DNA from: DATLFA01 sp039934635
GTDB taxonomy: Bacteria > Actinomycetota > Acidimicrobiia > Acidimicrobiales > WLNW01
NCBI GenBank assembly: GCA_039934635.1
Contig: JBDTLT010000049.1
Location: 1 to 28,844, forward strand
Reading direction: 5' to 3'
Length of the DNA stretch: 28,844 nucleotides
The notes beneath the pieces were generated by a model. It was not told where the DNA came from and did not search any database. It saw only the letters and a list, made by a program, of their open reading frames with translations. Below, in pieces: positions 1 to 8,378 of the stretch (position 1 is its first letter; every line of letters starts with the position of its first letter). The position numbers and the translations under genes were made by a program.

Positions 1-1502
1 CCGCAGCGGGCGTCGCTCGAGTGGCAGGCCACGAACCAGTCGTCGTCCTGCCAGGCAATCGACCAGCCCGCGGTCAGCCGCAGCAGCGACTCGACCGGCG
101 TGTTGCGCTCCCACACGACGGCGGCCGCCGTGTCGAGACCCTTGTCCCAATCCTTGGTGCCCGATGCCAGCGCGCGGTATTGCGCGATGAGTTCGTCGGA
201 ATGAAGATCGAAGCGGTCGTCGAAGTACACACCGGCGTTTGTGCCGTAGCGCAACTCGAGATAGTTGCCGACAAAGTCTTCGTGCACCAGAGGGATGTCA
301 CGACCGACGAAGCCGCGTTGATCGAGCCAGTCGACGGCTTTCACCGGATACATACCGAGGTCGTACGCGGGTTGGCCCGCGGTTGCCGCGCCGATGAGCA
401 GAACTACCGCCACGAGCGCGACGGGAACCGCACGGAAGATCGGCGTGCGGCGAGCTCCATCGATCGAACCGAGGCCATCGATACCGTGCGCCAATGCCGG
501 CACCATGACGACGAGGGCGACCGCGATGTTGCGCGACGCCAGCAACGAACTGGCGATCACGACGATCGTCGGCAGCGCCGAACGATACGAAGGCCGGCGC
601 ATGAAGCCGACGATGGCACCGATGATGAGCAACAGGAAGATGCGCGTCCAGAAGAGACCGAAGTCGGGCGAACGCCACTCGATCACCGAACGCAGGACAT
701 CGGAACGCCGCAAGAGCTCGAGCGGGAACAGCAACAGCTTGGGCCCGACCGGATTCAGCAGACCACCGACCACCGTGCCGATCACAGTGAACCGCAACAC
801 TCGCAGCTCGTGCTTCGGGTCTTCGCCGTCGAGACGACGACCGAATGCCGCCGCCGCGACGACAACTGCTGCGAGGGGAAACGAGCCGTGCGAATTGACC
901 CAGACCCACATGGCCGGAACGAGCCAGCGCGGGTCGACACGACCGTCGAGCGCCAGCATCACGACCGCCATCAACACGAGGCCGATCAACAGCGGGCGGG
1001 GCGACCACGCGGTGGTGCCCACCGCCACGACGACGCCGCAGACTGCAACGCGCACGGTGAATGACTGCGCAGACGCGGCGAGCTTCCAGACCAGCCACGT
1101 CAACAGAGCGGTCGTGACGCCGAACGAGATGCGCAGCGCGGCTCCCCCACCGATTGCGTCGACGACGCCGTAAAAGAGCGAAGCCAGCCAACTCTGCACG
1201 ATCCACGACGATCCCCGACTCGACGTCGTGTAAGGGTCGGGCATGCCGTTCCACAGCGACGCGAGTTTGCCGTGGACGAGCAACCGGCCCGTCGCGATGT
1301 GCGTGAGCAAGCTGTTGTCGCCCAGCTTTGCCGACCCCATCAAGAAGCCGAGGAACGCGAATACGGCACCGCAGGCCGATGCCAGCGAACCGTCGGGCGT
1401 AGCGAATCGCCGCGTGCGGACAGCCGGGAATGCGGCGGGCGCATCGGGCGCGAAGGTGGTCGGGGTCCTCGGGCCGGCCGAGGTGGGCGCGTCGACGCGC
1501 AT
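1..1502 (-). CDS. Polytopic membrane protein, 3' end outside window
   Basis: An open frame of 500 codons runs from an ATG at 1502-1500 off the left edge without a stop. The start lies 6 bases after the tadC stop, so it is probably the next gene of the Tad operon. The product has about 30 polar N-terminal residues, then some nine or ten hydrophobic segments with few charges. Two motifs recall a widespread uncharacterised family of membrane proteins. An early loop reads DPYTTSSRGSSWIVQSWLAS, like the DPFSYT..G..W..HEWL loop. A late extracytoplasmic part reads FVGNYLELRYG then VYFDDRFDLHSDELIAQY, like the GGYLIW...VFIDGR.DLY pattern. In such proteins the membrane part resembles GT-C glycosyltransferases, but no activity is established. 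A glycosyltransferase-like role on pilus or envelope sugars is only a guess. The frame is certain, the function is not. Confidence 0.8.
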   Translation of the reverse strand, partial: MRVDAPTSAGPRTPTTFAPDAPAAFPAVRTRRFATPDGSLASACGAVFAFLGFLMGSAKLGDNSLLTHIATGRLLVHGKLASLWNGMPDPYTTSSRGSSWIVQSWLASLFYGVVDAIGGGAALRISFGVTTALLTWLVWKLAASAQSFTVRVAVCGVVVAVGTTAWSPRPLLIGLVLMAVVMLALDGRVDPRWLVPAMWVWVNSHGSFPLAAVVVAAAAFGRRLDGEDPKHELRVLRFTVIGTVVGGLLNPVGPKLLLFPLELLRRSDVLRSVIEWRSPDFGLFWTRIFLLLIIGAIVGFMRRPSYRSALPTIVVIASSLLASRNIAVALVVMVPALAHGIDGLGSIDGARRTPIFRAVPVALVAVVLLIGAATAGQPAYDLGMYPVKAVDWLDQRGFVGRDIPLVHEDFVGNYLELRYGTNAGVYFDDRFDLHSDELIAQYRALASGTKDWDKGLDTAAAVVWERNTPVESLLRLTAGWSIAWQDDDWFVACHSSDARC

Positions 1503-1508
1503 TTCGTT

Positions 1509-2438
1509 CTAGAAGTTCTGCGAGATGTTGATCAGCGCAGGGCCGAGTACGACCGCGAACAGCGCGGGGAAGATGCAGAACACCATCGGGATCAACATCT
1601 TGACCGGCGCCTTCTGCGCCATCTCCTGCGCCTTCTGGCGACGCCGGATGCGAAGTTCCTCGGCCTGGCCGCGCAACACGCGGCCGATCGAGATACCGAA
1701 GGTGTCGGCCTGGATGATTGCGAGAACGAACGACTTCACCTCGGGGATGTCGATGCGCTGTTCCATCGCCCGCATCGCTTCGGCGCGCCCGGAACCGGCG
1801 CGAGTCTCACCGAGCATGCGCATGAACTCGTCGCTCAAAGGGCCAGGCACGGCGACGATGGTCTTGTCGAGGGCCTGTTCGAAACCGAGGCCGGCCTCGA
1901 CGCTGATCACGAGCAGATCGAGCACGTCGGGAAGACCGATGCGGATCTGGTACTGACGCTCGGTGACGCGGCGATTCACGATCGCGTCGGGACCGAGGAA
2001 CAGACACATCGTGACCAAGCCGAACGTGATCAGGTGCAGAATGCCCTTTTGCCCGAGCGGATTCAGGATCATGAAGAACCAGAACGAGACGGGGATGGCA
2101 GCGACCGTCGCCACGCGGATGGCGAGGAAGCGATCGACGATCTCGGGATCAGTGTTGCCGGTCAGCACGAAACGCCGACGGACGCCGTCGATATAGCCCA
2201 CTGGCGTGAACCGGCGGGCAAGACTGTTGAGCCCGGCGAGTGCAGGCATCAACGCCCGTTCACGCAGAGGGTTCAACAACTCGCGGTCGCGCTGGTTGTC
2301 CACCACCTCGAAGCCGTCGAGCGCGCGCAAGGAGTCGCGCACGACACGTTTGTCCTCTGATTGCGCGAGGACCGTGTAGAGGACGGTGAAGAGCCCACCG
2401 CCGATTCCCACGATCGCCAACAGCGCGGTTGTGTCCAT
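1509..2438 (-). CDS. tadC: Tad pilus inner-membrane platform protein TadC (T2SSF family)
   Basis: This 309-residue protein belongs to the type II secretion F-domain family and would form the inner-membrane platform of a Tad pilus together with TadB, on which the CpaF ATPase acts. The sequence shows an N-terminal membrane helix (about 5-25), paired helices near 105-150, a cytoplasmic F domain (about 165-285) with IRIGLPDVLDLLVISVEAGL and GFEQAL, and a last hydrophobic helix (FCIFPALFAVVLGPALI). These are standard TadC features, and the length is normal. It starts 10 bases after the VWA-TadB stop, and the membrane protein downstream starts 6 bases after its own stop, so one transcript is likely. 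Assignment to TadC rather than TadB rests on gene order and on the upstream gene carrying the TadB-like domain. Confidence 0.9.
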   Translation of the reverse strand: MDTTALLAIVGIGGGLFTVLYTVLAQSEDKRVVRDSLRALDGFEVVDNQRDRELLNPLRERALMPALAGLNSLARRFTPVGYIDGVRRRFVLTGNTDPEIVDRFLAIRVATVAAIPVSFWFFMILNPLGQKGILHLITFGLVTMCLFLGPDAIVNRRVTERQYQIRIGLPDVLDLLVISVEAGLGFEQALDKTIVAVPGPLSDEFMRMLGETRAGSGRAEAMRAMEQRIDIPEVKSFVLAIIQADTFGISIGRVLRGQAEELRIRRRQKAQEMAQKAPVKMLIPMVFCIFPALFAVVLGPALINISQNF

Positions 2439-2448
2439 TGTTCAAGCC

Positions 2449-4425
2449 TCAGATCTTGATGTTGATGATCTTGAGCATCCAGGCAAACCCGGCGATCATG
2501 CTCACCACCGCCGCTACGAGCATCGCTACACCGATCGACTCATGGAAGAGCACGACCATGTACTCCCGGTTGAGCACATACATGACGGCTCCCACACCCG
2601 GAGGCAAGATGCCGAGGATGATGGCGCTCATGCGACCTTCAGCGGTGAGCGCCTTGATCTCGCCGCGCAAGCGCGAGCGGGATGTCATCGTCTCGGCCAC
2701 GGTCAGCAACAGTTCGGCGAGGTTGCCGCCGACCTCTCGCTGGATCTTGACGGCCATAACGGCCCAAGCGAAGTCTTCGCTCTCCATGCGTTCGGCCGCA
2801 GACTCGAGCGCGTCTTCGACCGGTCGCCCGAGCTGCGCTTCGCTGACGACCCGGCGCAGCTCGACACCCATCGGGTCTTCGACTTCCTGCGACACGGCTT
2901 CGACGCCCTGCATGAACGAATAGCCCGCCTTCAACGTGCCGGCGAGCAAGCCGAGCGTGTCGGGAAGCTGATTCATGAACTTCTTCTTGCGCCGCGAGAT
3001 CTTGAAGTTCACGTACGCCGTGGGCAAGAGGGCGCCGACCACGGTCATGATCAGGATCTTGATCGGGCTGCGAGTGAGCAACACCGACGCAAGGAAGACA
3101 CCGCCGATGAAGACTGCGTACAACGTAAGCGCTTCCGCGGCGCGCAACGGCATGCTCGCCTGGTCGAGCTTGTTCTCGGCAGTGGTGAGGAAGCCCCGCC
3201 GTTCGGCGATGCCTCCCGTGATGTCGACCGCTCGTTGGAAGATCGCGCTGTGTCTGCCGACGACGTCGTCGCCGTCGCCGTCGACGTAGGGCGAGAGTGC
3301 CGAGTTGAGACCCGTGTCTTCCCGCACGACCGACGTGCCGATCGCCCAGATGCCCAACGCGATGGCCGTGAACATCATCACGAGGCTCAGCAACTTGCCC
3401 TTGCCCGTCTGCAGGAACGGCAGCACGGACTTGGACTCTTTGAACGGTGCGAGGTTTGCGCCACGGGTCACCGAGCCGGCGATGAAGCCGACCTCGAGCT
3501 CCGTGTTGTTCACGAGCATCTGCAGGTTGCCACCAGGGGCCAAGGCATCACCGATGATGCTGACCGCGTACAGACCGTGCACCGCGTTCGACGCGGCTGC
3601 GAACAGCGGGGGCAGCAGCGAAGGTTGGGTCGTGGCCTGCATGAGCCCGCCCGTCTCCTGCGCGAGCTGCGAGAGCTCACCGATCTGCTGGTCCGACACT
3701 CGCCCGCTCCGCACCGCGATCACGTTGACGGCCACGCGGTTGGACAGCGAACGGCTGATCGCCGACGTGACCTTTGCATTCGTGCCACTGTCCTGCGACG
3801 CAACGAGTGCGATCACGTTGTTGACCGCGGTGCTCTCCGAAGCGAGGAGGTCGGCGGCGAGGGTGAAACCGCTCCACACCTCGGTGGCGCCGACCGGCTT
3901 GAGATCGGTGACGATCTGCGACGCGATGGCCGTGTTCTGGGTGAGTTCTTTCTCGATGCGTGCCGTACCGCCGAGGCTGACGACCGCAACGCTCTCACCG
4001 GGCTTCACGCTGTTGAGGAAATTGGTCGCCGCGCTCTTGATCTCCTTGAACGCGAACGTACCCGAGTCTTCCGAGTTGTCGATGACCAACACCGTGTTGA
4101 TCTTCGTCCCGGCGTCGAGCGCCTTCTTGACCCCGGTGACTTCGACCGGCGTCTTGTTGACCACGACCTGAGGATTGACGACCTCCTCGGTCGAACGCAC
4201 GATCACCGTCGCGTTCGTGTTGGCGCGCGCGTCGACCGCAACGATCTTCGGCGGCACCTGCACGGTCTGCGGTTGGTCTTGTGCACCGGCCGGCGATGGC
4301 AACGCCACCACCAAGCAGGCACCGACGCTGAGCAGTACCGCCCAGCGTGTCCGCAACCGGGCGCGCATGCTCGCAAGCGAGCGAGGCGGTACGGCCGCGG
4401 GGCGTTCGGATGTTCGGAAGGACAT
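2449..4425 (-). CDS. tadB: VWA domain fused to TadB-type pilus platform protein
   Basis: This 658-residue protein is about twice the size of an ordinary TadB. Residues 1-48 form a signal sequence (arginine-rich, then WAVLLSVGACLVVALP, cleavage likely after AGA). Residues about 108-290 form a von Willebrand A fold beginning NTVLVIDNSED, outside the membrane. A helix at 345-367 crosses it. A TadB-type region follows, with two helices (431-473), the F domain (485-600, with QLPDTLGLLAGTLKAGYSF and VGGNLAELL) and two final helices. The metal-site motif DxSxS reads D116-N-S118-E-D120; Thr181 is kept, and the usual late DG pair is replaced near S210-Q211. Start: the ATG at 4425 has GAGG seven bases upstream; Met20 has no comparable site. 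It lies 14 bases after cpaF. The fusion would put a binding or sensing domain outside on the pilus motor platform; its ligand is unknown. Confidence 0.88.
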   Translation of the reverse strand: MSFRTSERPAAVPPRSLASMRARLRTRWAVLLSVGACLVVALPSPAGAQDQPQTVQVPPKIVAVDARANTNATVIVRSTEEVVNPQVVVNKTPVEVTGVKKALDAGTKINTVLVIDNSEDSGTFAFKEIKSAATNFLNSVKPGESVAVVSLGGTARIEKELTQNTAIASQIVTDLKPVGATEVWSGFTLAADLLASESTAVNNVIALVASQDSGTNAKVTSAISRSLSNRVAVNVIAVRSGRVSDQQIGELSQLAQETGGLMQATTQPSLLPPLFAAASNAVHGLYAVSIIGDALAPGGNLQMLVNNTELEVGFIAGSVTRGANLAPFKESKSVLPFLQTGKGKLLSLVMMFTAIALGIWAIGTSVVREDTGLNSALSPYVDGDGDDVVGRHSAIFQRAVDITGGIAERRGFLTTAENKLDQASMPLRAAEALTLYAVFIGGVFLASVLLTRSPIKILIMTVVGALLPTAYVNFKISRRKKKFMNQLPDTLGLLAGTLKAGYSFMQGVEAVSQEVEDPMGVELRRVVSEAQLGRPVEDALESAAERMESEDFAWAVMAVKIQREVGGNLAELLLTVAETMTSRSRLRGEIKALTAEGRMSAIILGILPPGVGAVMYVLNREYMVVLFHESIGVAMLVAAVVSMIAGFAWMLKIINIKI

Positions 4426-4439
4426 ACGAAACCTCAGCT

Positions 4440-5819
4440 TCAGCGCCCGATAGCGGGACGGGATGTTGCGACGGCGCCGCCAGAGTTGGGGTTGAAGACC
4501 TCGGGACCGAGGCGGATGCCCTGATCGGCGAGCTTCTCGGCGAACTTCGGACGGACACCGGTCGGCTTCAACGTGCCCTTGTACTTGCCGTTCTCGTCGA
4601 CGCCGGCGTGCCAGTCGAAGAGGAAGACGTCTTGCAGGGTGATGATGTCACCCTCCATGCCTTGTACCTCGGTGATGTGGGTGACGCGACGGCTGCCGTC
4701 ACGGAGGCGGCTGATTTGCACGATGAGGTCGACGGCCGACGCCACTTGCTCTCGAATCGCGCGCACCGGCAAGTCGAAGCCGGCCATCAACACCAGCGTC
4801 TCGAGACGGGCCAGCGTGTCACGCGGTGTATTCGCGTGGATAGTGGTCAACGATCCGTCGTGGCCGGTGTTCATGGCCTGCAACATGTCGAGCGCTTCGC
4901 CCGACCGGCACTCGCCGACGACGATGCGGTCAGGGCGCATACGCAGCGTGTTCTTGACGAGGTCACGAATCGTGACCTCGCCGCGGCCTTCGATGTTCGG
5001 CGGCCTGGTCTCCATCGAGAGCACATGCTCCTGATGGAGCTGGAGTTCCTTCGCATCTTCAACGGTGACGATGCGTTCGTCTTCGGGGATGAACGACGAC
5101 AACACGTTGAGCGTGGTCGTCTTACCGGAGCCGGTACCACCGGAGACGATCATGTTGAGCTTGCCGACGACGCACGCCTGCAAGAATCGAGCGGCGTGCG
5201 GCGTCACGGTACCGAAGCGGATCAGATCGTCGATCTGCAGCGGGTCCTTGGAGAACTTACGGATCGTGAGGAATGGCCCACCGATCGCCAGCGGCTGGAT
5301 CACCGCGTTGACGCGTGAGCCGTCAGGGAGACGAGCGTCGCACAACGGCGTCGACTCGTCGATGCGCCGGCCGACCTGACCGACGATCTTGTCGATGATG
5401 CGCCGCAAGTGCGACGCATCGACGAAAGAGATCGGGTCGCGCGTGAGCTTGCCCTTGCGCTCGACGTAGACCAGATTCGGTCCGTTGACCATGATTTCCG
5501 AAACTTCGGCATCCTTCAGCAACCGGTCGATCGGGCCGTAGCCGAGAATGTCGTCGGAAACGTCTTGGATCAACTGTGCCTTGTCGGCCGCAGACAGCGG
5601 GGCGCGTTCTTGCGCCAGCGCCGCATGGAGCTGTTCGTGCACCTTGCGTTGCAGATCCTCGGGCGCCAGACGGCTGTCGTAGAGGATCGGTCCCAGCTCT
5701 TCGATTAGGCGCTGGTGAATCTTGTGGCGCAAGTCGTTGAGCACCGGATCGCGGCCCGCCGCCCCACCAGGCGCGGTGGGAGCTTGTTGGACTTCGTGCA
5801 GTCGGCGATAGAGGGACAT
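4440..5819 (-). CDS. cpaF: Tad pilus assembly ATPase CpaF/TadA
   Basis: This cytoplasmic secretion ATPase of the PilT/VirB11-like superfamily (459 residues, usual length) powers pilin polymerisation by the Tad machine. Visible motifs in order: an N-terminal all-helical domain (about 25-105) ending DDILGYGPIDRLL; SEIMVNGP at 107-114; Walker A GGTGSGKT at 227-234; the Asp box IVTVEDAKELQL near 250-261; Walker B RIVVGE at 298-303; and the His box GHDGSLTTIHAN at 319-330. All catalytic motifs are intact. A C-terminal tail of about 50 residues beyond the core ends in PAIGR. It sits 45 bases downstream of cpaE and 14 bases upstream of the VWA-TadB fusion. The identification is secure; cpaF and tadA are two names for the same family. 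Confidence 0.96.
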   Translation of the reverse strand: MSLYRRLHEVQQAPTAPGGAAGRDPVLNDLRHKIHQRLIEELGPILYDSRLAPEDLQRKVHEQLHAALAQERAPLSAADKAQLIQDVSDDILGYGPIDRLLKDAEVSEIMVNGPNLVYVERKGKLTRDPISFVDASHLRRIIDKIVGQVGRRIDESTPLCDARLPDGSRVNAVIQPLAIGGPFLTIRKFSKDPLQIDDLIRFGTVTPHAARFLQACVVGKLNMIVSGGTGSGKTTTLNVLSSFIPEDERIVTVEDAKELQLHQEHVLSMETRPPNIEGRGEVTIRDLVKNTLRMRPDRIVVGECRSGEALDMLQAMNTGHDGSLTTIHANTPRDTLARLETLVLMAGFDLPVRAIREQVASAVDLIVQISRLRDGSRRVTHITEVQGMEGDIITLQDVFLFDWHAGVDENGKYKGTLKPTGVRPKFAEKLADQGIRLGPEVFNPNSGGAVATSRPAIGR

Positions 5820-5864
5820 TGACGGCTCCTGGACCGGTTTGCGGGCGATACGGGGTGGGTGCGA

Positions 5865-7145
5865 TTACTTGCGACGGCGTTGAGTTTCTGCCTGCGGCAG
5901 AATGATCGACGCGAGCTCGACGAGCGAGCGAGCAACGGCAGACTTGGGTGCACTGAGCACCACGGGAATGCCCTTGTTGACCGATTGCGGGACGACGACA
6001 TCACTCGGGATCAGCGCATCGGCGGTGATCTGGAGCGTGCGTTCGACTTCGCCGACGTCGAGCTTCGCCTTGGAGTTGGCGCGGTTGAGAACCAGCCGCA
6101 GCTTCTCCTTCGGCGTGTTCAACAAGCGCAGTGTTTGCAAGCCGATCTTGACGTTCTTGATGTTCGGCACGTCGAGGCCGGCAACGAGCAGAACCTGATC
6201 GCTCACCTCGATCAAACCGAGCACGACATCGTTGAAGTACGCCGGCGTGTCGACGATGACATAGGCGTGCGTCTTGCGCAGCGTTTCGACGATCTTGACC
6301 ATCTCGGCTGCGCCGATCTGGTCGGCGAACGCCGGCTCGAGCGGTGCGGCGAGTACGTGCAAGCCAGAGGGTGGATGCAGCGTCATGAGACTCTGCAGCA
6401 ACGTTGCGTCGAGGCGGTCCAACGATGCGACGGCGTCGACGATGGTGTGTTGCGGCGCCAGCTTCAGCATCACGGCGATGTCACCGAATTGCAGATCGGC
6501 GTCGACGAGACATACCGGACGGTCCGAGCGCATCGCGAGCACCACGGCGAGATTCACCGCGATGACCGACTTGCCCGAGCCACCCTTCGTCGAGAACACC
6601 GTAACGACAGTGCCGAGGTCGCCCCCGCCGCCGTCGTCAAAGCTGACTGGTGACGGTGCGCTCGGTGTTGCCGGCGCGGCTTTCAACGTGTTTGCGACAC
6701 GCTCGACGGCTTCGAACAGTTGCTCGGAGCTGATCGGTGCGGTCAGCACGTCTTTGACACCCGCCCGCAACGCCTGTTGCAGCAGTGCAGTAGAGAGCTC
6801 GTTGGCGACGAGGATTGCTCCGACCTCACCGTGACGTTGCAGCAAGCGGTCGGCCGAAGCCAACGAGCCGTCTGCGGTACACGAAGGTCCGAGCACCGCG
6901 ATCACAGGCGAGCCGTCGAGGCGCACCGCGAGCTCGTCGAGTGTGGCGAACGGGCTGACCCCGCCCCCCAACAAGCTGACGAGATACGCCCGATCCTCGG
7001 GGTCGCGCTCGACCACGGCCACCGCGACTCGCAACGCACTGCTCCCGGAATCGAAGCCGGTGGGCGGTGGTGGCGTGCCGGGCGAACCGCCGAACGGGTC
7101 AGCGAACCACGTTTCGGTCGAGTCGTCGGCGAAGAATGTCGACAT
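5865..7145 (-). CDS. cpaE: Tad pilus localisation ATPase CpaE/TadZ
   Basis: This 426-residue MinD/ParA-type ATPase is linked to an N-terminal receiver-like domain, the CpaE/TadZ layout. The family positions the Tad pilus machine, often at a pole. Residues about 38-155 look like a response-regulator fold (VAVAVVERDPEDRAYLVSLL at the start, VKDVLTAPIS near the end), but no aspartate stands where phosphorylation would occur (IAVLGPSC), so it is probably a pseudo-receiver. The ATPase has the deviant Walker A KGGSGKS at 187-193, then VCLVDADLQFGD (about 211-222) and VIVDTPAYFND. Start: the ATG at 7145 has AAAGG seven bases upstream. A longer reading to 7271 would overlap the end of cpaB and adds an Arg/Pro-rich stretch typical of a wrong frame, so it is rejected. 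Confidence 0.93.
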   Translation of the reverse strand: MSTFFADDSTETWFADPFGGSPGTPPPPTGFDSGSSALRVAVAVVERDPEDRAYLVSLLGGGVSPFATLDELAVRLDGSPVIAVLGPSCTADGSLASADRLLQRHGEVGAILVANELSTALLQQALRAGVKDVLTAPISSEQLFEAVERVANTLKAAPATPSAPSPVSFDDGGGGDLGTVVTVFSTKGGSGKSVIAVNLAVVLAMRSDRPVCLVDADLQFGDIAVMLKLAPQHTIVDAVASLDRLDATLLQSLMTLHPPSGLHVLAAPLEPAFADQIGAAEMVKIVETLRKTHAYVIVDTPAYFNDVVLGLIEVSDQVLLVAGLDVPNIKNVKIGLQTLRLLNTPKEKLRLVLNRANSKAKLDVGEVERTLQITADALIPSDVVVPQSVNKGIPVVLSAPKSAVARSLVELASIILPQAETQRRRK

Positions 7146-7155
7146 CAGTTGCCTT

Positions 7156-8127
7156 TCACCTTGTGGTGGTCGGAGCGGTCGTCGTCGAGCCGCTGGAACC
7201 CGTGGAAGAGACGGCCGACTGGTCGATGTAACCCTTGGGGCCGTATGGCGTGAGCTTGTTGGCGTTCTCACCGGGCAGCGGGGTGTTCGGTTCGAACTCC
7301 TCGACCGGGATCGGCGCGATGGGCACCGGCTTCCAGGTCTCCGACGGCAAGGTCATGTACAACTGGCCGGAACCGGCGGCGAGCAGGCGCTGGGCCACAT
7401 CGGGCGGCACGAGGAAGATGATCACGCCACCCTGACCGGGGCCTTCGGCGGCGGTGCCGGCGGCGGTCGTCGTATTGGCCGTCTCACCGGGCGAACGCAA
7501 CACATCGGCGCCGATGGCGAGGATGCGCACCTTCTCGTAGAAGTAGCGGACGTCATTGTCGTATTGCAGGCCGTCGGTGCGCTGTTGCTGCACTGCCGCC
7601 TTGCCACCCTGTGACGAAGCCGCGCCACTCGCCGGGGTCGCGGTCGGGCTGGTGCCAGTTTCGGCCTTCTTGACCGGCTGGACCATCAGGAGGTTGACCT
7701 CGTCGCCCGGCTTGATGTAGCCACCGACCGCGCGCACCGTGTCGAACGACAATGCCACCGCGACGTTGTCGCCGGTGATCTTGTCCTTGAACGAGGTGTT
7801 GAGGCGTTCGCCTTCGACGAACATGCCCTGCACCAGAATCTGATTCGGCTTGAGGTCGATCACTGCGACCTTGCCATCGAGCTCGTTGAGATCGGTGACC
7901 ACCGTATCGGGGCGGTATTCCGCAGGAATCACCGCCTTCTTGATGAGGGTGCTCTTGACCTCTACACCCGGACTGCCCCGCTTGATCTCGTCAGAGATCA
8001 TGTACACGGAAACGGGATTCGGCTTGGCCTTCTCCTCGACTCCGCGGACATAGTTCAAGAGGACATATGTCGCGAGCGCTGCCACCACGATGGCTGCCAC
8101 CAAAATGATCGTTCTGCGCGAACTCAC
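7156..8127 (-). CDS. cpaB: Tad pilus assembly protein CpaB/RcpC
   Basis: This 323-residue membrane-anchored protein is the first gene of the Tad operon in view. It has one N-terminal helix (about 5-25, IILVAAIVVAALATYVLL), then a SAF-like domain (about 37-105, with VSVYMISDEIKRGSPG and LKPNQILVQGMFV) and the CpaB C-terminal region (VAVALSFDTVRAVGGYIKPGDEVNLLMV, later VIIFLVPPDVAQRLLAA). The tail is low-complexity Ser/Thr/Pro. CpaB/RcpC proteins act in the periplasm or wall zone in pilus assembly. A Thr/Ala/Gly-rich insert near 155-185 separates parts of the domain. The start is GTG at 8127, with GAGG six bases upstream. cpaE begins 10 bases after the stop. Confidence 0.9.
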   Translation of the reverse strand: MSSRRTIILVAAIVVAALATYVLLNYVRGVEEKAKPNPVSVYMISDEIKRGSPGVEVKSTLIKKAVIPAEYRPDTVVTDLNELDGKVAVIDLKPNQILVQGMFVEGERLNTSFKDKITGDNVAVALSFDTVRAVGGYIKPGDEVNLLMVQPVKKAETGTSPTATPASGAASSQGGKAAVQQQRTDGLQYDNDVRYFYEKVRILAIGADVLRSPGETANTTTAAGTAAEGPGQGGVIIFLVPPDVAQRLLAAGSGQLYMTLPSETWKPVPIAPIPVEEFEPNTPLPGENANKLTPYGPKGYIDQSAVSSTGSSGSTTTAPTTTR

Positions 8128-8311
8128 TGCCTACCTCGTTCCTCGTGCTGTTTCGAGCCAGTTTCTTGGTCGGACGGTTCCCACCCGAATTGAGGGATGG
8201 CGCACAATCTCTGGCCTGCGACGGGGAACCCGTCTATTGGTCGGCGCGCATGGGGGGCGCGATTGAGCGGCAATTCATCAATCGGCACCGAAGTGTCGGG
8301 CGTTGAGGGTC
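8128..8311. promoter_or_regulatory. Upstream region of the Tad operon with an inverted repeat
   Basis: This gap lies between the rpsA terminator and the GTG of cpaB and must hold the Tad operon promoter unless there is read-through. I cannot pick a convincing -35/-10 pair. Two symmetrical elements stand out: a 7-base-arm inverted repeat CGATTGA / TCAATCG (8260-8266 and 8278-8284, 11-base spacer), which could be a regulator site, and a short hairpin GACGGG-GAA-CCCGTC at 8220-8234. No coding frame here looks real. Confidence 0.3.
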
Positions 8312-8346
8312 AAAACGACTACTGCCGCCCGAATGGGCGGCAGTAG
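8312..8346 (-). terminator. Rho-independent terminator of rpsA
   Basis: There is a perfect 12-base-pair stem, CTACTGCCGCCC (8319-8330) and its complement (8335-8346), with a 4-base loop. Read on the minus strand it is followed by TCGTTTT, a short U tract. It lies 32 bases after the rpsA stop and upstream of cpaB, separating the two transcription units. Confidence 0.88.
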
Positions 8347-8378
8347 GCACGAACGGTGTTCGTTGAAACGGGTATGGA

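Noticed and set aside
298..1254. Arg-rich minus-strand frame of about 320 codons near the left edge
   Set aside because: It is a shifted frame inside the membrane-protein gene that starts at 1502, whose product has regular hydrophobic segments.
2386..4524. Very long open frame on plus (over 700 codons) opposite the VWA-TadB gene
   Set aside because: Its product is Arg/His/Asp-rich with no domain, while the minus frame has clear domains. Strong codon bias keeps the antisense frame open.
8128..8311. Riboswitch (c-di-GMP type) upstream of cpaB
   Set aside because: The conserved GEMM core sequences are absent; only simple inverted repeats are seen.
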